This document shows, in pieces, positions 1 through 12,024 of a stretch of 64,000 nucleotides of DNA. Location of the stretch: NCBI GenBank assembly GCA_033085395.1, contig JANQBS010000081.1, positions 62,001 to 126,000 of the forward strand. The letters are read 5' to 3'. How positions within the stretch are numbered: position 1 is the stretch's first letter; each line of letters opens with the position of its first letter. Below the pieces are notes generated by a model. It saw only the letters and a list, made by a program, of their open reading frames with translations. It ran no database searches and had not been told where the DNA came from. The position numbers and the translations under genes are program-made. This DNA comes from Xanthoparmelia taractica (taxonomy: Eukaryota > Ascomycota > Lecanoromycetes > Lecanorales > Parmeliaceae).

Positions 1-803
1 AGTATCGATATCGGCGTCCGTAATAGAAGCGAGCCGTCGCAGAGGCCAGTATTCGCAGATTTGGGAGAGCCAGCGCATGCGACGGGTTCTTGCGGCATTA
101 TGGTCCGTCTCCGAAACCAAACGATTGAACGTTGGCCTCTGCGATGGAGCATCATCGTCATCAATTTCCGTAGCTGGCGCCTCAATTTCGTAGGTTCGAT
201 GGTCTTCTTCCCATATCCGACGCCGGACTGTACCTAAGCGTTCCACCGCAGTGCCGAAATTGGGTGGAAGAGATGATGCAATTTCCCTCCGTATTCTCGA
301 GGCAAGCTTGCAGCCCTTTCCGGATGTCGTGATCCCAACTTGTAGCGGTCCATCTGAGTGCGTAGAAAGAAGTGTAAAGGTGCAGAGATTGGGTGCATCA
401 ACAACGTTTACGGGTATACGCATACGCCGACACAAGCTGGAGATATGTGTGCCTGTAAATGACAGGTAAGCTACACGTCCTTCCGCAAGCAGGGTCTCTT
501 CATACCTTGTACATTCTTGCCGTTCGCAGTCACGAATACCGCGTCTACAACATTGTCTACCTCACCCCTCCCGAGTGTTGAAAGATCAGCGTCTTCGTAA
601 CTCTTCTTGATCCATTCCACCTCTCCATCCTCGATTCGTTTTGCCAGAACATAATGGACATCTGAGTCCGCTGGAGCAACGACTTTGGGCTTTGCGCCGA
701 CTTCGATACTCTTCGAGCACCTCGCACTCGCCAATGGATTTGATCCAACGATCAAATGGACATGACCAGCCGAATCAAGTGCTGTCAAAAGGGGAGGGGC
801 CAT
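1..803 (-). CDS. MET1: Siroheme synthase / uroporphyrin-III C-methyltransferase, N-terminal part (partial)
   Basis: The gene reads leftward and leaves the window at base 1. Exon 1 is 803-506, a 53-bp intron follows (505-453), and exon 2 continues from 452 off the edge. The visible ~250 residues are the NAD-dependent precorrin-2 dehydrogenase/ferrochelatase-like module that precedes the SAM methyltransferase module in fungal Met1. It starts with a Rossmann-type segment (HVHLIVGSNPLASARC), followed by EVDNVVDAVFVT and, across the splice, LCRRMRIPVNVVDAPNLCTF. The segment TTSGKGCKLASRIRREI is also typical of Met8-like domains. The role is siroheme synthesis for sulfite and nitrite reductases. 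The methyltransferase domain lies outside the window. The ATG at 803 gives the expected N terminus. Confidence 0.9.
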
Positions 804-2244
804 CAGTCTTCTGGTTTTAGCTGACTGATTTTTTTTGACTGTGTGTCTTGGAGTGTTGGGGGATGCAATGCTGCGCGCACACTCTTAAGGGACGATATAT
901 TCGAAGCCAGCCTGGACCCACAGGCTTGCTCTCGAGCAAAAGCAAAGTCTGGAAGCGAAGAATGCCATGCTTTTCCGTGGGGCATGTATTCGCATTATTC
1001 ATGGGGGCAAAGGGTTTTGGTGCTGGCGCAGATAACGCCATCTGACACTGGAGAAAATCCCCGTTCCCCCAACTTTATTTCGACGTCTGAGGCCCTGCTA
1101 CATGCGTACATTATGTCACGCTATGCGTATCTCTCGGAGATATTACTCTAGGCAATTGCTTTTAGCAATCAGCAAAGATACCGCAGATCTTCAAGCCGCA
1201 CCTCAAGCTTCTGAGTCCCTTGGGCCCTCTCTAGACGTTCCCATTCTGAAGCTCAAAGTAAAGACGGCAGCCACCCTTGGTACTTCAACATGCCACTTCC
1301 GGATTGGGAATACTTGACGTGCCTCTTCATCCGGCAAATAAGCCGCCAAGGCTATTGCAAATATAGATACAGAAGACTGCGGACGATTCGATAGAAAAAA
1401 CACGTGATCAATGGTAATGCTAGTATAAATTCCAATGATTCTGAACTTCGTGTGCAAGGCGTGGTTTCCGCATCGTTCCACAGAAGATTGTGCGAGGAAA
1501 ACTATTGATGCGACACACGGGAAACTTCGAGAGAGGAGCTTTTACGGTCTGAGAGAAAGTTTCACCGATATCTTCACTGTACCTGTAGCAAATATCGGAG
1601 CATAGTGGCTAGGCCCCGCGCAAATTCTCCGACTGACTTTGGGGCTGGCGATGCAAGCTGCCATGTTCCTTGGAGATAGCAGGTAGAGCTAGAGGGAATA
1701 ACAAAGTTTTTGAAGACTATTAGGATAGTGAAGACAATCTTGGATACGGTATGCTGTTTTCAATGCATGCTCACCTATCCTACCCAGTATCGGCTACTTT
1801 GGAGAAGGAACCCCCTCGACTTTGTTCTCACATCCTTTGGTGATGCGCCGAATTAGAGACGGAGAGTGAGGGTCCAAGGCCAGAGCCCAGATGTCTCCAA
1901 AATCAGCGAGTCACGGGTCTCTGCTGCAAATTTAGCTAGACGTCCAAGTCCGAAGAGTGTGACCTTCAGAATGGCTCCTGCTGCTGGAAACTATTATGCC
2001 AGTATGAGAGCAGAAAGGACTAGCGACTTCGTGGTTGTGCTGAAAGACTGAAAACCTGTGTAGTAGACGAGGGGGGTTGCAAGAAGCGAAAAATACGGGA
2101 CTCTTGTCCGTGACACCGGTCGATCATCAGGCCAATGCCAGCGCTAATGTTATCTATCTCAATGCTCATATTACCTGGACTGCAGTCCCCATTGAATCAG
2201 GAGCTATTATTCGCTGATATTTCATGAGAACTGAACATCCGCGT
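804..2244. other. Intergenic, MET1 promoter side
   Basis: About 1.4 kb upstream of MET1 and downstream of the deoC-like gene. Open frames of up to 102 codons occur on both strands, but none shows a recognisable motif or convincing splice continuation. I see no gene here. Confidence 0.5.
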
Positions 2245-3247
2245 TCAATACGCTGCTGGCCTCTGCCCGTTCGGTTCCCTCGTTCCAGCTGCATGAGTTA
2301 CGTGCTCGAATAAACCCTTCGCTTCATCCATGATCCACACCCCATTACTCGTGCCAATCCTCTCTGCACCAGCTTCCATCATGACCACGCAGTCATTTAC
2401 CGTCTTCACGCCTCCACTTGCCTTGACTTTCTTGTTGTCTCCTACGACGCTCTTCATCAGTTTGACATTCTCTCGGGTTGCACCTTGGCCGTTGAACCCA
2501 GTGCTAGTCTTCACATAATCCGCCCCTGCTGCCTCGGCGATCTTGCATCCAGCGATTATTTCGCGTGGGGATAGTTGCGATGTCTCTAAAATCACCTTGA
2601 GGATGATTGGATAAGATGCCACGTTACGCACAGCCGCTATGTCTGCGTACACTTCGGAGTAGTGCTTCTGCTTCAGGAGGACATAATTCATGACCATGTC
2701 AAGCTCTTTGGCTCCTGCATCGACAGCTCTCGTCGCCTCACTGAATCGTCATCAGCGTTGCTTGAGCCTCCGAGGGCATATTGTCGTACGTTGTCTTCTC
2801 CTTGAGGGATTGGGTTCCCTCATGGAATCCTACCACACAAGCTACAATCACCGAACTTCCTTCCAGATTGTGAACAGCACGGTCCACCCATTGTAATCTC
2901 ACACAGACGGACTGTAGATTTGGTCAGTTCCTCAGAAACGCTTCGCAACTCTAGATGATTATAAGAAAGATTCACAACGATCATGGTAGAAAATGGACCA
3001 CAATTGATCAAGTTATGCATTGAAAAACATTGCACACCTTGAAGTTGTGTCTCCTGGCCTCCTCACAGAGGGTGTCCACCTGCTCTCCTGTAGCTTCAAG
3101 CTTTAACAGCGTGTGATCAATGGTCTTAGCAAACGCCTCGGTCCCGACACTTGGCGCTTTATATTCTATTGATGTATTTGGGTTCTGCTCTGCCTGGTCA
3201 AATACAGCAAGCCACTCATCCTGGGTATATCTCGTTGCCATTGTCAT
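2245..3247 (-). CDS. Deoxyribose-phosphate aldolase
   Basis: Three exons (3247-3038, 2911-2790, 2740-2245) give 275 residues, close to the normal family size. The introns are 126 and 49 bp. The enzyme cleaves 2-deoxyribose-5-phosphate to glyceraldehyde-3-phosphate and acetaldehyde in deoxynucleoside catabolism. Class I aldolase signatures are present: IDHTLLK near the N terminus, AGAKELDMV carrying the acidic residue, LKVILET, the Schiff-base lysine in DYVKTSTGFNG, and the second active-site lysine in KVKASGGVKT. GAERIGTSNGV is the phosphate-binding loop. A methionine two codons downstream (3241) is an equally possible start. The short third-exon junction restores EATRAVDAGAKEL exactly in frame, which supports the model. 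Confidence 0.92.
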
Positions 3248-4195
3248 GGCGCATACTGTGAAACAATTTGACCAAGTCTTGTGGAAGGTGGGTGGTGTAC
3301 AAGTAGACGTGTAGATGGGTTGCAGCTGGTGCTGCCACAATCCATGTGATGCGCATCAAGACCGCGTGGCTTACACGTGCTCGCGGAAACCCCGTGAAAC
3401 GGATTCTCTTCAGCCCTCGTGGCTTCAGTGACAGACGCAAACCCCCCACTATATCATAAAATCCAACTCATCTGTATAAGATTTGGCTGATGTTTGTCGG
3501 CTTTGTACTCATACCGGACTGAAAGTGAACAAGGGCCAGAGTGATATATTCGCTTACAACGTGGTGTCTATTCGAGTCTTGCTATTGGGTATTCCAACTT
3601 TCAAGGGTCTTTCCTATTACCTACCTCAGAGACGAGATACTATCCTTGTCTTCAGAGTCAGTGATTCTGTCTTCATTGATTTTCCAGACCTCTCAGATAT
3701 CGAGGGTGACGCTACAAAACGATCACGTCTTCCAGTAGTGCAAAGTCCTCCCATACCCTTGGAAGCCTTGTTCTCCGGAAAATAATAATCATGAGTGCCA
3801 ACACTTATGATACTATAAGGAATGCTAACTGCTATCCCGCTCCGAACCTGAGATCGCACATCTCCCAAGACCTTGCCTCTTCCTCCGGACGTCGTTCCAT
3901 ATCATCTTCGTATATTTGCTTCCACGGCCTTCTCTCCTCATTCTCAATTCCTTTTTGGCTACTCCATCTCCTTCCTGATCTTCCTTCTATTATTTCCTTA
4001 GATAATGCCTGAAGTCAACAGTGGTGCCGTTGGAATTTCCAGGATTGAATAGGCGGCTAGACGACCACGATGATTTAGGACATCCATTATAGCAAAGGAA
4101 GCAGGCACGCGGCAAGTGATCGATTGAGATCAATGGACAACAAGGTCACAGCTAGAATTTATAAAATTGTCCTTTATACAATACCCAAAAGCTCA
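3248..4195. other. Intergenic
   Basis: Upstream region of the aldolase gene and downstream region of the MGR2-like gene. A 100-codon plus-strand frame near 3483-3785 has no ATG at its head and no recognisable motif. I see nothing further. Confidence 0.5.
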
Positions 4196-4813
4196 CTATT
4201 CTGGTCCTCCTTCGCCTGGTCTCCTCGCATATTTTCTAGACAGTACCATAGGTTGACGTCTCGCTCGTGCGTATGCCTCGGTTGTCAGGGGTGAGCTGCC
4301 TTCAGTGCGGATTACGGTGCCTATTGACATGAAGAAGCTGTCAAGTAGAATAGCAATTAGCACTAGTCTGGGCTGGGGCGATGTGCCAGGCCGTGCGAGG
4401 TGCAACGCCCAGAGCCAACGTACCCAAAAGTAGCCGCCGAACCCAGCATGTATTGTCCTAAGGTCCTCATGGGGCCGCTGGGACCTGCACCGTATCTCAT
4501 GATGTTGAAGCCACCTTCCGTTTGTCTTAGTACTCCATGATTTTAACTGAGAGGTAAGGTTTCTGAAATGTGTACCGAAGATGAAGCCCATGATCAGACC
4601 TACAGCTGTAGAGCGAAGTCCTTGGTCAGTGAAAGACTCGACGTAGGGTAGGTATCATTGATTATCCATACAGCCTCCAAGCATTGCGCCCCTTGTCCCT
4701 GTCTATTGTCAGTAATAGCACGCGGGTGAGGGTAGGAAAGGCACACATTTGTCAAACGTGGAGGGGCCATGCATGCCTCCTCCACCTGTGGAGCTCGATG
4801 GCATTGGCGGCAT
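4196..4813 (-). CDS. MGR2: Mgr2/Romo1-type TIM23 complex subunit
   Basis: A 118-residue protein assembled from five exons: 4813-4747, 4698-4672 (27 bp), 4605-4576 (30 bp), 4514-4424 and 4337-4196. Family knowledge: Mgr2 is a small inner-membrane protein with two helices that gates lateral release of presequence proteins from TIM23. Visible support is the N-terminal GPSTFDK, the first glycine-rich helix (GAMLGGSVGLIMGFIFGG), the loop MRYGAGPSGPMRTLGQYMLGSAATFG, the second helix FFMSIGTVIRTEG, and a basic tail. Each junction restores the family alignment without gaps. The first donor (GTGTGC) and the two micro-exons make this gene easy to miss. The residues WTRG at the first junction are less conserved than expected, so that splice is the least certain. 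Confidence 0.85.
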
Positions 4814-5636
4814 GTTGGGTGTATGGATAGGTACAGATTATAGCAAGAAAGAGGTTGCGGGTATACCGCAAAGTCTTGACTGTTGAGTCTTCTGTTTAGA
4901 AGGTTGCAAGCTCGGACTACGCTTAAAACTATCCATCCCATGGTATTTGATCACGTGCGACCTTGCTTTGCGCTGTTAACGCAGTAATTACATGCAATGC
5001 CCCCACGGACCTAATTACTTTGCTCAAAATGAATTAAACAGGGGATGATATATAAGGTCTTTGTATAACGATCATCACAAGCCTTCGCCTTGCCCTGTAT
5101 CAATAATATGACTGCTTCGTTAATATCTTCGCGGCGTCTGTCTCAACTCGCGTTTGCGCCTGCCCGAAAAAATCAAGGCTAGACTTCTCCCTAACCCTAC
5201 AGTACCCCTCAGGTCAACTATCAACAACCAATACATCGACTTTGGCGGGCCTGAGCATCATCACGCTTGCTACTGACTATATTCACTCCTGTCCTTAACT
5301 TTGAGCGGACACACAGCTGGTCTGATACTCCCTTCGACGGTGACCCGGCTCTTGCTACAAGGGTTGTCGTTTGCGGTCGTCCGGCATCCATCGTCATCGT
5401 GTCACGCCCAGCAAAAGCACCACTTCGATCAACAAATCCGACCCTCTTTCGACTTCATAGTTCACATGAGTGGTCCAATCATTATCGAAGTCACCTCACC
5501 CCATTTTCTGAGCCTACAGTGGCGCGCTTGTTTCAACAGCGTGGGATCTAAAGCCAAGGACCGCTTGTAAAGCGAGTTGGAGCTATAGGAAATCGATGGT
5601 CCAGAAGCAAACTTGAGTCACGATATTCATACACCG
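4814..5636. promoter_or_regulatory. Divergent intergenic region, MGR2 / FHA gene
   Basis: About 820 bp separating two divergent starts. A TATA-like run (ATATATAAG) lies at 5048-5056. Short frames at 5267-5570 end before the FHA gene and are probably its 5' leader. No other element is evident. Confidence 0.4.
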
Positions 5637-8041
5637 ATGACTGCTGTAGCGTCTCCGCCAAGTTTTCAACCACCATGGAACTCTGGTAGTGGTGTAGAGG
5701 GAATGAGCGCCGAGGAGGTTACCAGAATGTTCATACCTCGCAAGGGTGCGCAGCGCACGAACTCAGCTTCTTCGACTACTTCATCAGCTTCTTCAGCTAC
5801 CTTCAATTCGCCTGCTTCTACCCCACAAACGAACGGCGACACCCCAACTACGAATGGTGAACAAGGAGGGTGGGGGCCAAAGAAAAAAGCGGCCACTGGT
5901 GCCAGAGGTCTTTGGCCGTCTTCAAAGGCTGAACCTGTATCAGGTTTGACAACCGCGAGATCCCCCGCACTCCCAACTCCATCATCTGGTCAATCAGCAG
6001 CATCCACTATGAACACTGCAATACATCAGCCTTCCCCAGTATTACCCTCACAAAACAGACCCCAAACTCAAGCACAGCAAAATGGAGGAAGAGGAGAACA
6101 GCAGCCTCCAGGTTTAGATGCATCACCGGCTATTCTGGTACTGCTGCCAATGACCGGCACCTTTGAACGAAAGCAAATTACGGTTCCCTTCTCCCCGGAC
6201 TTCTTGCGGATTGGTCGTCAAACGAATGCGAAGACTGTACCAACCGCCGTCAACGGCTATTTCGACTCCAAGGTCCTTTCGAGGCAGCACGCTGAGGTGT
6301 GGGCGGACAAAGAGACTGGTAAAATATGGATCAAGGACGTGAAGTCATCAAACGGGACTTTCGTCAATGGAGTCAGGCTATCGGCAGAAAACAGAGATTC
6401 AGAGCCGCATGAGCTTCGAGAACAAGACACTTTGGAGCTAGGGATCGACATTGTGAGCGAGGACCAGAAAAGCATTGTACACCACAAAGTCTCCGCGAAA
6501 GTCGAACTTGCGGGTATTTATCCGAACCCTCCAAGCTTACTGGAAATGGATTTCAATGGCAATCACTCGAATTCCGGCAACACGATAATGGGTGAGCCTA
6601 TGAGCCAGCAAATGTCACAACTACGAGGCCGAGGTGGTAGTCAAGGCTCCGTGGGTGGTAATAGCCGTATGACTGGTCCGTCGAGTATGGTTGGGGCTAA
6701 TGCAAACATGTTGGGACCACAAAGGCAAATGAATCTTTGGATGGGCCCTATCACCATTGAGCAAGTGGTGAAGAAGCTGGGGGTAAGTCGAGGATTGGAC
6801 ACCATGTTAACGCACATTCTAATTCAAGCCAGGGGGAGCTCAAGCAAGCAAAGCAGCAATCCCAGGATCTCTACCGCACTGGAGACTTCTTTAACACTTT
6901 ACTAACGCTACCACCGGGCGAACGTCCCCCCAGATCCCCACAGAAACATACTACGGAGGATGATAAAACAAATGGAGTTCATCCGCCTGCCCAAGTGGAC
7001 GTTGTGTCTCCATTTTCGCAACCTCCAGCTCCGCCGCCACAACAACCTCTTCCTGAAAAACCCGACTCCGCTCGCTTCATGATTCCAGAGCCAATGTCTC
7101 AGCCATCTTTAAAGAGGGTAGATACAGAGAGGCCAAAATCAGGATTGGGTTCACCCACCAAAGAGATCCCAAGCGGGCAGGTTGTCTCCCTGCTTGAAGC
7201 ATTGAAGTCAGCGAAACAAGAGATAGATTCGCAAGGCAGCCGCGTGAAGCATCTTGAGATTGCATTGGCACGAGAGCGCAAGGCACGTGAACTTGCGGAG
7301 CGGCGTGCGCGGAGGTTATTAGGTAGCCAAGACGATCACGAGACAAATGGTGTTGTTGGTGGGGAGGTCTTCGAGCCACCCTTGGATACGATGGAGCTCA
7401 TCGAGGACGTGCTACCGAATGGTCATGCTGGGGATGACCAGGAGTCGAAACCACTCTTACGATCGGCATCCTCAGCGACTTTAAAGAGTACTGAAGACAC
7501 CCGTCAAGGCACAGTAGACATCGATGCTTCAACCTCGCGGCTACAGGCCAGATTAGACCTCATGGTCAAAGAAATGGATGACTTGAAGATGCTTATGGAA
7601 TCATACCGGCAAAGAGCCGAAGATGCTGAAGAGGGGAAAAGGGGGCTATCGGAGATGGTAGAAAGCATTCGAGCCGGACGCGATCCTAAGAGCGTTTTGT
7701 CAACGATAAATGACGACGACTCTACAATGACCAGCAATGCCAGCGGCGACGGTGCTGTGGACTCGAAAGTCCCTTCACACCCCAAAGGACCCAACCGCAG
7801 CTCGTCGTCCTCGCACCTGCATAACCAGCTACCGAACGGCACCGCTGCAGTACAAGATATGCACCGAGAGCTGGAGAAAACGGTATCGAATGTACTCCAG
7901 CAGCAAAGGCAATGGGGTGGTACAGGAGATGGAGGACGCATGGTGCAAAGTGCGCCTTATGTGTCCATGATTGGGGTTGTACTTATCGGAGTTGGAATCA
8001 TGACTTGGTTAAATGGCTGGCAGCCAGGTGGAGAAAGATGA
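5637..8041 (+). CDS. FHA-domain, tail-anchored STRIPAK-type protein (Far10/HAM-4/PRO45/SLMAP family)
   Basis: Two exons (5637-6782 and 6833-8041) with a 50-bp intron encode 784 residues. The first ~160 residues are Ser/Thr/Gln-rich and probably disordered. An FHA phosphothreonine-binding domain follows around residues 165-275, with FLRIGRQ, LSRQHAEV and SSNGTFVNG, the usual Gly-Arg, Ser-His and Asn-Gly positions. Charged helical stretches around residues 445-490 and 610-650 (SAKQEIDSQGSRV, RLQARLDLMVKEMDDL) suggest coiled coils. The protein ends in one hydrophobic segment (YVSMIGVVLIGVGIMTWL) and a short tail, typical of a tail anchor. Family members belong to the STRIPAK complex at the nuclear envelope or ER and act in cell fusion and development. 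The ATG at 5637 is the first in frame. Confidence 0.88.
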
Positions 8042-8738
8042 ACGCCGAAATTGATCATAAGTATAGTCCGGCACTGAATAAATACCCTTGGCGCGCCTCA
8101 TTTACTTCTTGGAAGGAAGGGTCTGCAAGTGTATGAATGTCTCGGGGGCGCCTTTCACGATCATGCATATCAGCGGAGTTGAAGGGTCCTTGAGGAGGTC
8201 ATATCGTACGGGCAGCCCGCGTTCCGACATTCTTGACCCTGAAAACCCCCCGACCAGGTTAGCAATACATACACCTGCTTGATCATAGCTTATAAAGACC
8301 TTTTTGTTCCTTCAGGTGTAAAGTGTGAAGTATTTCTTGTCTTGTGGCTTCTTTTTTTGGATTTGCGGTGGCTGGAACTTTACCACAACTTGTTCACCTA
8401 CGCGAACGTTCCTGCATCTCTGGAGCTCTCTAGCTCTTTAACACGATACTTCCACGGCTGGATCACCTCACTCTTCGGACGTCGTTCTATGCTCGGCGGA
8501 TCCTTCACTCAAACTACAGTACAACTCTTTTTTACAACACCCACCGATCTGAAACCCCGTTCGCCGTAATGAGCGGCAGCAATAACAACAACCACCATGG
8601 TGCAAGCCTGAGATACAATCCTCAACTCCATCGAGGTATCTAGCAGACCGAATGGAGCGAATGCTGAATATGCCTCCGAGACACGCATGACGCAGCCGCT
8701 GACAGCCAGCCAGCCATCCAAGAACAGCCATGTCTAAC
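8042..8738. other. Intergenic, no gene seen
   Basis: Downstream of the FHA gene. Several overlapping short frames occur on both strands without motifs or credible splice structure. Confidence 0.45.
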
Positions 8739-9154
8739 TCAACAAATCCAGTTTATCAGAGCACCGAAGCCTCTCTCCGGCACCAGCTTTAGGACTCCAT
8801 ACAAGATATTCAACACACCTGTCCCCTTGATTCGAGGATCTCTTGCTCTCTCACGTACTCGTGGCCGAAATCCTTCGCTTTCCACGCTTCCAATCTTCCT
8901 CCAGACCGAACAATCGACCGACGAACCATGCAAACCACCCCTCCACCCCCTCCTCGTCCTCTCTATTCCCCCCCTGCACGAACCGCACCTGCCCCACCAT
9001 CACCGCGCGCTTCCAATCCGGCGGTAAAGGATGAGATGGTGTAGAATGAACGACCAGGCGACGCCGCCGCCGTTCCTGTCCGTTTAACAAACAGTTCAGC
9101 AAGGGCTAGATGCACGGCGTCGCGGTCGAGTTCTTTGGATGCTGAAATGTAAAT
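8739..9154 (-). other. Possible coding exons of an unrecognised gene
   Basis: Minus-strand frames here look more protein-like than chance, but I could not join them. One frame (9154-8963) reads IYISASKELDRDAVHLALAE and ends after a glycine-rich stretch. A second (from ~9050 to 8851) reads GWFAWFVGRLFGLEEDWKRG. A third (to 8739) ends ILYGVLKLVPERGFGALINW. An AG acceptor precedes the first. The pieces overlap in different frames, so either there are introns I could not place or only one frame is real. No family recognised. Confidence 0.25.
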
Positions 9155-9180
9155 CTTTTCTGTGTTTTACGCGATGAAGG

Positions 9181-9205
9181 GATGGGATGGGATGGGATGG
9201 GATGG
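9181..9205 (+). repeat. Five GATGG pentamers
   Basis: Five perfect tandem copies of a 5-bp unit, preceded by a degenerate copy (GATGAAGG). On the minus strand it reads as CCATC repeats and would fall in an intron or leader of the possible gene just downstream. Confidence 0.9.
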
Positions 9206-9738
9206 GTACGGCGGTGGGGTTTCTTGGGAGGTTGTTGTTGTTTGGTGGAGGTGAATGCTTCTTTGGGTGTGTTAGGAGATTTTGGGGGGAGGGGAAGAAT
9301 AAGCGGAAGCTGACTGGATTGCAGGAATGTGAACCTTTTTGGAGAGATAGAGGGCGGTAGTGCGCACGGTTATGGTTTTCGTATTTGTAATGTGTGTTAT
9401 TTACCTTACGCTCTGTCAGAGACTGACAACATTAGATAGTGCTTGAGCATTCATTTGTGGTTCAGGAATCCCAATACATCAGTTCACTGTGTCAGATGCA
9501 AGACCGACGGAATTTCCGAGGATACATCAATGCCCATATTTGGGCTTTGGAGATGGGGGAAACGGGCTAGAAAGTGTAGCTGCTTGATCCTCGTTCTGTG
9601 GCAGGCTTGAAGCGATGTCCTCGCGATAGTCTATCACACTCGTTAATAGGGGTCTCTAGAGGCAAAGGGAGACATCCCTGGACAAGGTACCCACCATCAG
9701 CGAAGTATTCTCCCAAAAAGACAATCACAAAAATTCCC
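9206..9738. other. Intergenic, low information
   Basis: GT-rich on the plus strand up to about 9310, then ordinary sequence. No supported gene. Confidence 0.4.
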
Positions 9739-10341
9739 TCAATGCAAATATGTCTCAGGAAAGGCGTTGGATGCAGGGAAAAAGAACTCTGCTCTTGCCA
9801 TCAAGATCTGCCCGTGATGACCACTTCCCCTAGCCAAAGTACCTGCTGCAGCCTGCAGGGTCCCATAAAGCCTAAATAACCGCCCGGACAAGTGGTGCTC
9901 ATTGCTCTGCACACTCCGTAGTTGTTTCGCAACGTGCATGAGGTCCGATCCGTACCCCACACATTCGAACAATTGCATATCACTAAATTGGTGCAATGTT
10001 CCAATGCGATGTCGTGTGCCGCCGTCAGAGCCCTCAACCTGACTCGAAATCCAAATCAAATCCCATCGTCGATTCCTTCTGCAAAGCGGTTGGAGTATGA
10101 GTGCATACATGTTCTTTCCACTTTTTTCTCCCTCAAGGAGAAAGTACTTCGCGACGGCGGCGAAACTTGTATCCAACGACAGCCTAGCCTGAATGAGCGA
10201 TGTGACGACCCATGCGTAGTTTAAAAGTGGCACACAACCTTTGCTTGAAGCGAGATGCTGATATTTCGCACCAGAATCGCTCAGTCGATCAGGGTTCATA
10301 GACATTATCTTTGAGGGGTTTCTTTGCGCGGCGGTCGCCAT
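9739..10341 (-). CDS. Hypothetical protein, 200 codons, uncertain
   Basis: A single uninterrupted frame starting at an ATG in a favourable context (GCCATGGCG) at 10341. The product shows no domain I recognise and no signal peptide or membrane segment. The first half (MATAAQRNPSKIM, then LLNYAWVVTSLIQARLSLDT) looks plausible as protein. The second half is rich in Gly, His and Arg and may be read-through of a missed intron. It could be a lineage-specific gene or a chance frame. Confidence 0.3.
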   Translation of the reverse strand: MATAAQRNPSKIMSMNPDRLSDSGAKYQHLASSKGCVPLLNYAWVVTSLIQARLSLDTSFAAVAKYFLLEGEKSGKNMYALILQPLCRRNRRWDLIWISSQVEGSDGGTRHRIGTLHQFSDMQLFECVGYGSDLMHVAKQLRSVQSNEHHLSGRLFRLYGTLQAAAGTLARGSGHHGQILMARAEFFFPASNAFPETYLH

Positions 10342-10785
10342 GGCCGCGAGGTAATTATATCATCAATTTCCCTAACATAGATACTTGGGTCACAGCCGAG
10401 GTACGATGTAGATGGACGCGCGCTCAATTCAGCCCACATTGGTGCATATCAATGCAGTGCATGCACGCTTTATGCTGAGTTCGACTGTCGCGACTGGAGC
10501 CACGCGTTGGATTTGTTGTTAACTGGGCACAAGGGGGTATGATTTTTCCAGGTTGTCACGCAGGGTCTTTTGCCACAATGGACGCTTCCTTATACCCGAA
10601 AGAAACGGCCCCGGCAAGGTATGAAGTCGACGGGAGTACAAGTAGTAGCGATTGTCTTCTCTGTTGTTTAATCTTCACTGCCTTCATAGTACTCAATCAG
10701 TAACAAGACCAGGATAAAAATTACTTCATTCACTCACATCGTCCGAATAAGCCAGGAACACCAAAACGCACCACGAACTATCCTA

Positions 10786-10971
10786 ATGTCTTCTCTTGGC
10801 CTGATCGTGACGCTTGCTTCTGACATCCTCGTCCTCGGAGCAGCCTTTTCCTTTGTCGCCGTTGTTTTTAAATATCTATGGTCTCAGTATAGGAATTACC
10901 TTCCCACAACTATCAACACTACCATTGACGGCATTCGAAGCTATACTGGAAAGGACGATGACCCGGTATAA
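10786..10971 (+). CDS. Small single-pass membrane protein, hypothetical
   Basis: Encodes 61 residues. It opens with a long hydrophobic segment (LGLIVTLASDILVLGAAFSFVAVVF), then an aromatic-basic junction (KYLWSQYRNYL) and a polar tail ending in GKDDDPV. The ATG follows an A/C-rich leader (10749-10785), as is common ahead of fungal starts. The family is not recognised. The composition fits a small organellar or ER membrane protein, but a 61-codon frame alone is weak evidence. Confidence 0.4.
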   Translation: MSSLGLIVTLASDILVLGAAFSFVAVVFKYLWSQYRNYLPTTINTTIDGIRSYTGKDDDPV

Positions 10972-12024
10972 AAGGTTGCGACGACGGAGTTGAAGTAGCA
11001 CTTGCGGCAGTGATCCAGTTCTCGCCCCCATGAATGGGCAATATTTCGCTCTTTACCCCATGCCAAACGGACGCACTGCACGACGACAGTGCGCGCATAG
11101 CACGATCCTTGCTCTTTTCATGCCTCGAGACGGCAACAAGTCCTACGATACACGAGAATCGGTGGATTGAGCCCATTCTCACTATCTCTCTCAGCCTACA
11201 ATAGTCATTCCAGCACATATCACTTCCACAGGTCTGAAACGCTAGGGCGTGCTTTTGGTCAATGTACAACACCCGTTTGGCTGCCACAGTTCTCCTAGTC
11301 ATTCTTTGCAATAGCTTCATGGCAAGCTCTCTTTGGAAGAGGAAAGCTGCGCGGAGCTGAAAGGAGAGCGGCGTTTTCCAGTCTCACATCGAACAATGAG
11401 AACATGCGGTGCGGAACAGTGTAGCGAGGGGTTAGTTGCTTGGGACTTGTTTGGATCTCATGAATGTAATTGCAGTAGCGCTCACGGGTACGCTGCTAGC
11501 CTTGTGTGGAAACAGGGTCGCGGTCGCTCATTGTCTTTCGGCATGCCGAGGAGGGTTTTGAGATTGTATGGAACACAGAAAGTAATGATCAATGCATCTG
11601 GAGCATAAAGTAACAAACCTGAATGATCATTGTCTCACGATTCTCCCGTGCTGTTCTTCCTTCCGGTGAATGGCTATGATGATTCGCGACTGCAGCGGTA
11701 GAATCCCAAGAGATCGCCAAATGGGAGGAGCCAGAAGAACTCTGGCAAAGTTCTGAAAGCTTTTCTAGGCTTATCTTATGACGAGAATGACCGGGTTTAG
11801 GTCCGGTAGTTATACGGAGTACATAGTATCAACCTACGAGTTTATTCGACTCGCGTACTCATATCCTAAGAGGATACCACTTCGATATCTTTAGCCGTGG
11901 GAATGTTGGGTATGGCTGCCGCGCTGAGAGTGCCACCTTTATCACTGCCTGGCAAGAAGTTCTGTCTTCTTCGGTTCCCTGATCAGTCGCTACCGTTGCT
12001 TATCCCTCCTCTTTTTTTCAGAAG
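10972..12024. other. Intergenic, no gene supported
   Basis: Overlapping frames on both strands (133 codons minus at 10919-11320, 91 codons plus at 11333-11608) have no motifs and overlap the small membrane ORF or nothing recognisable. The last part is the 3' flank of IPI3. Confidence 0.45.
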
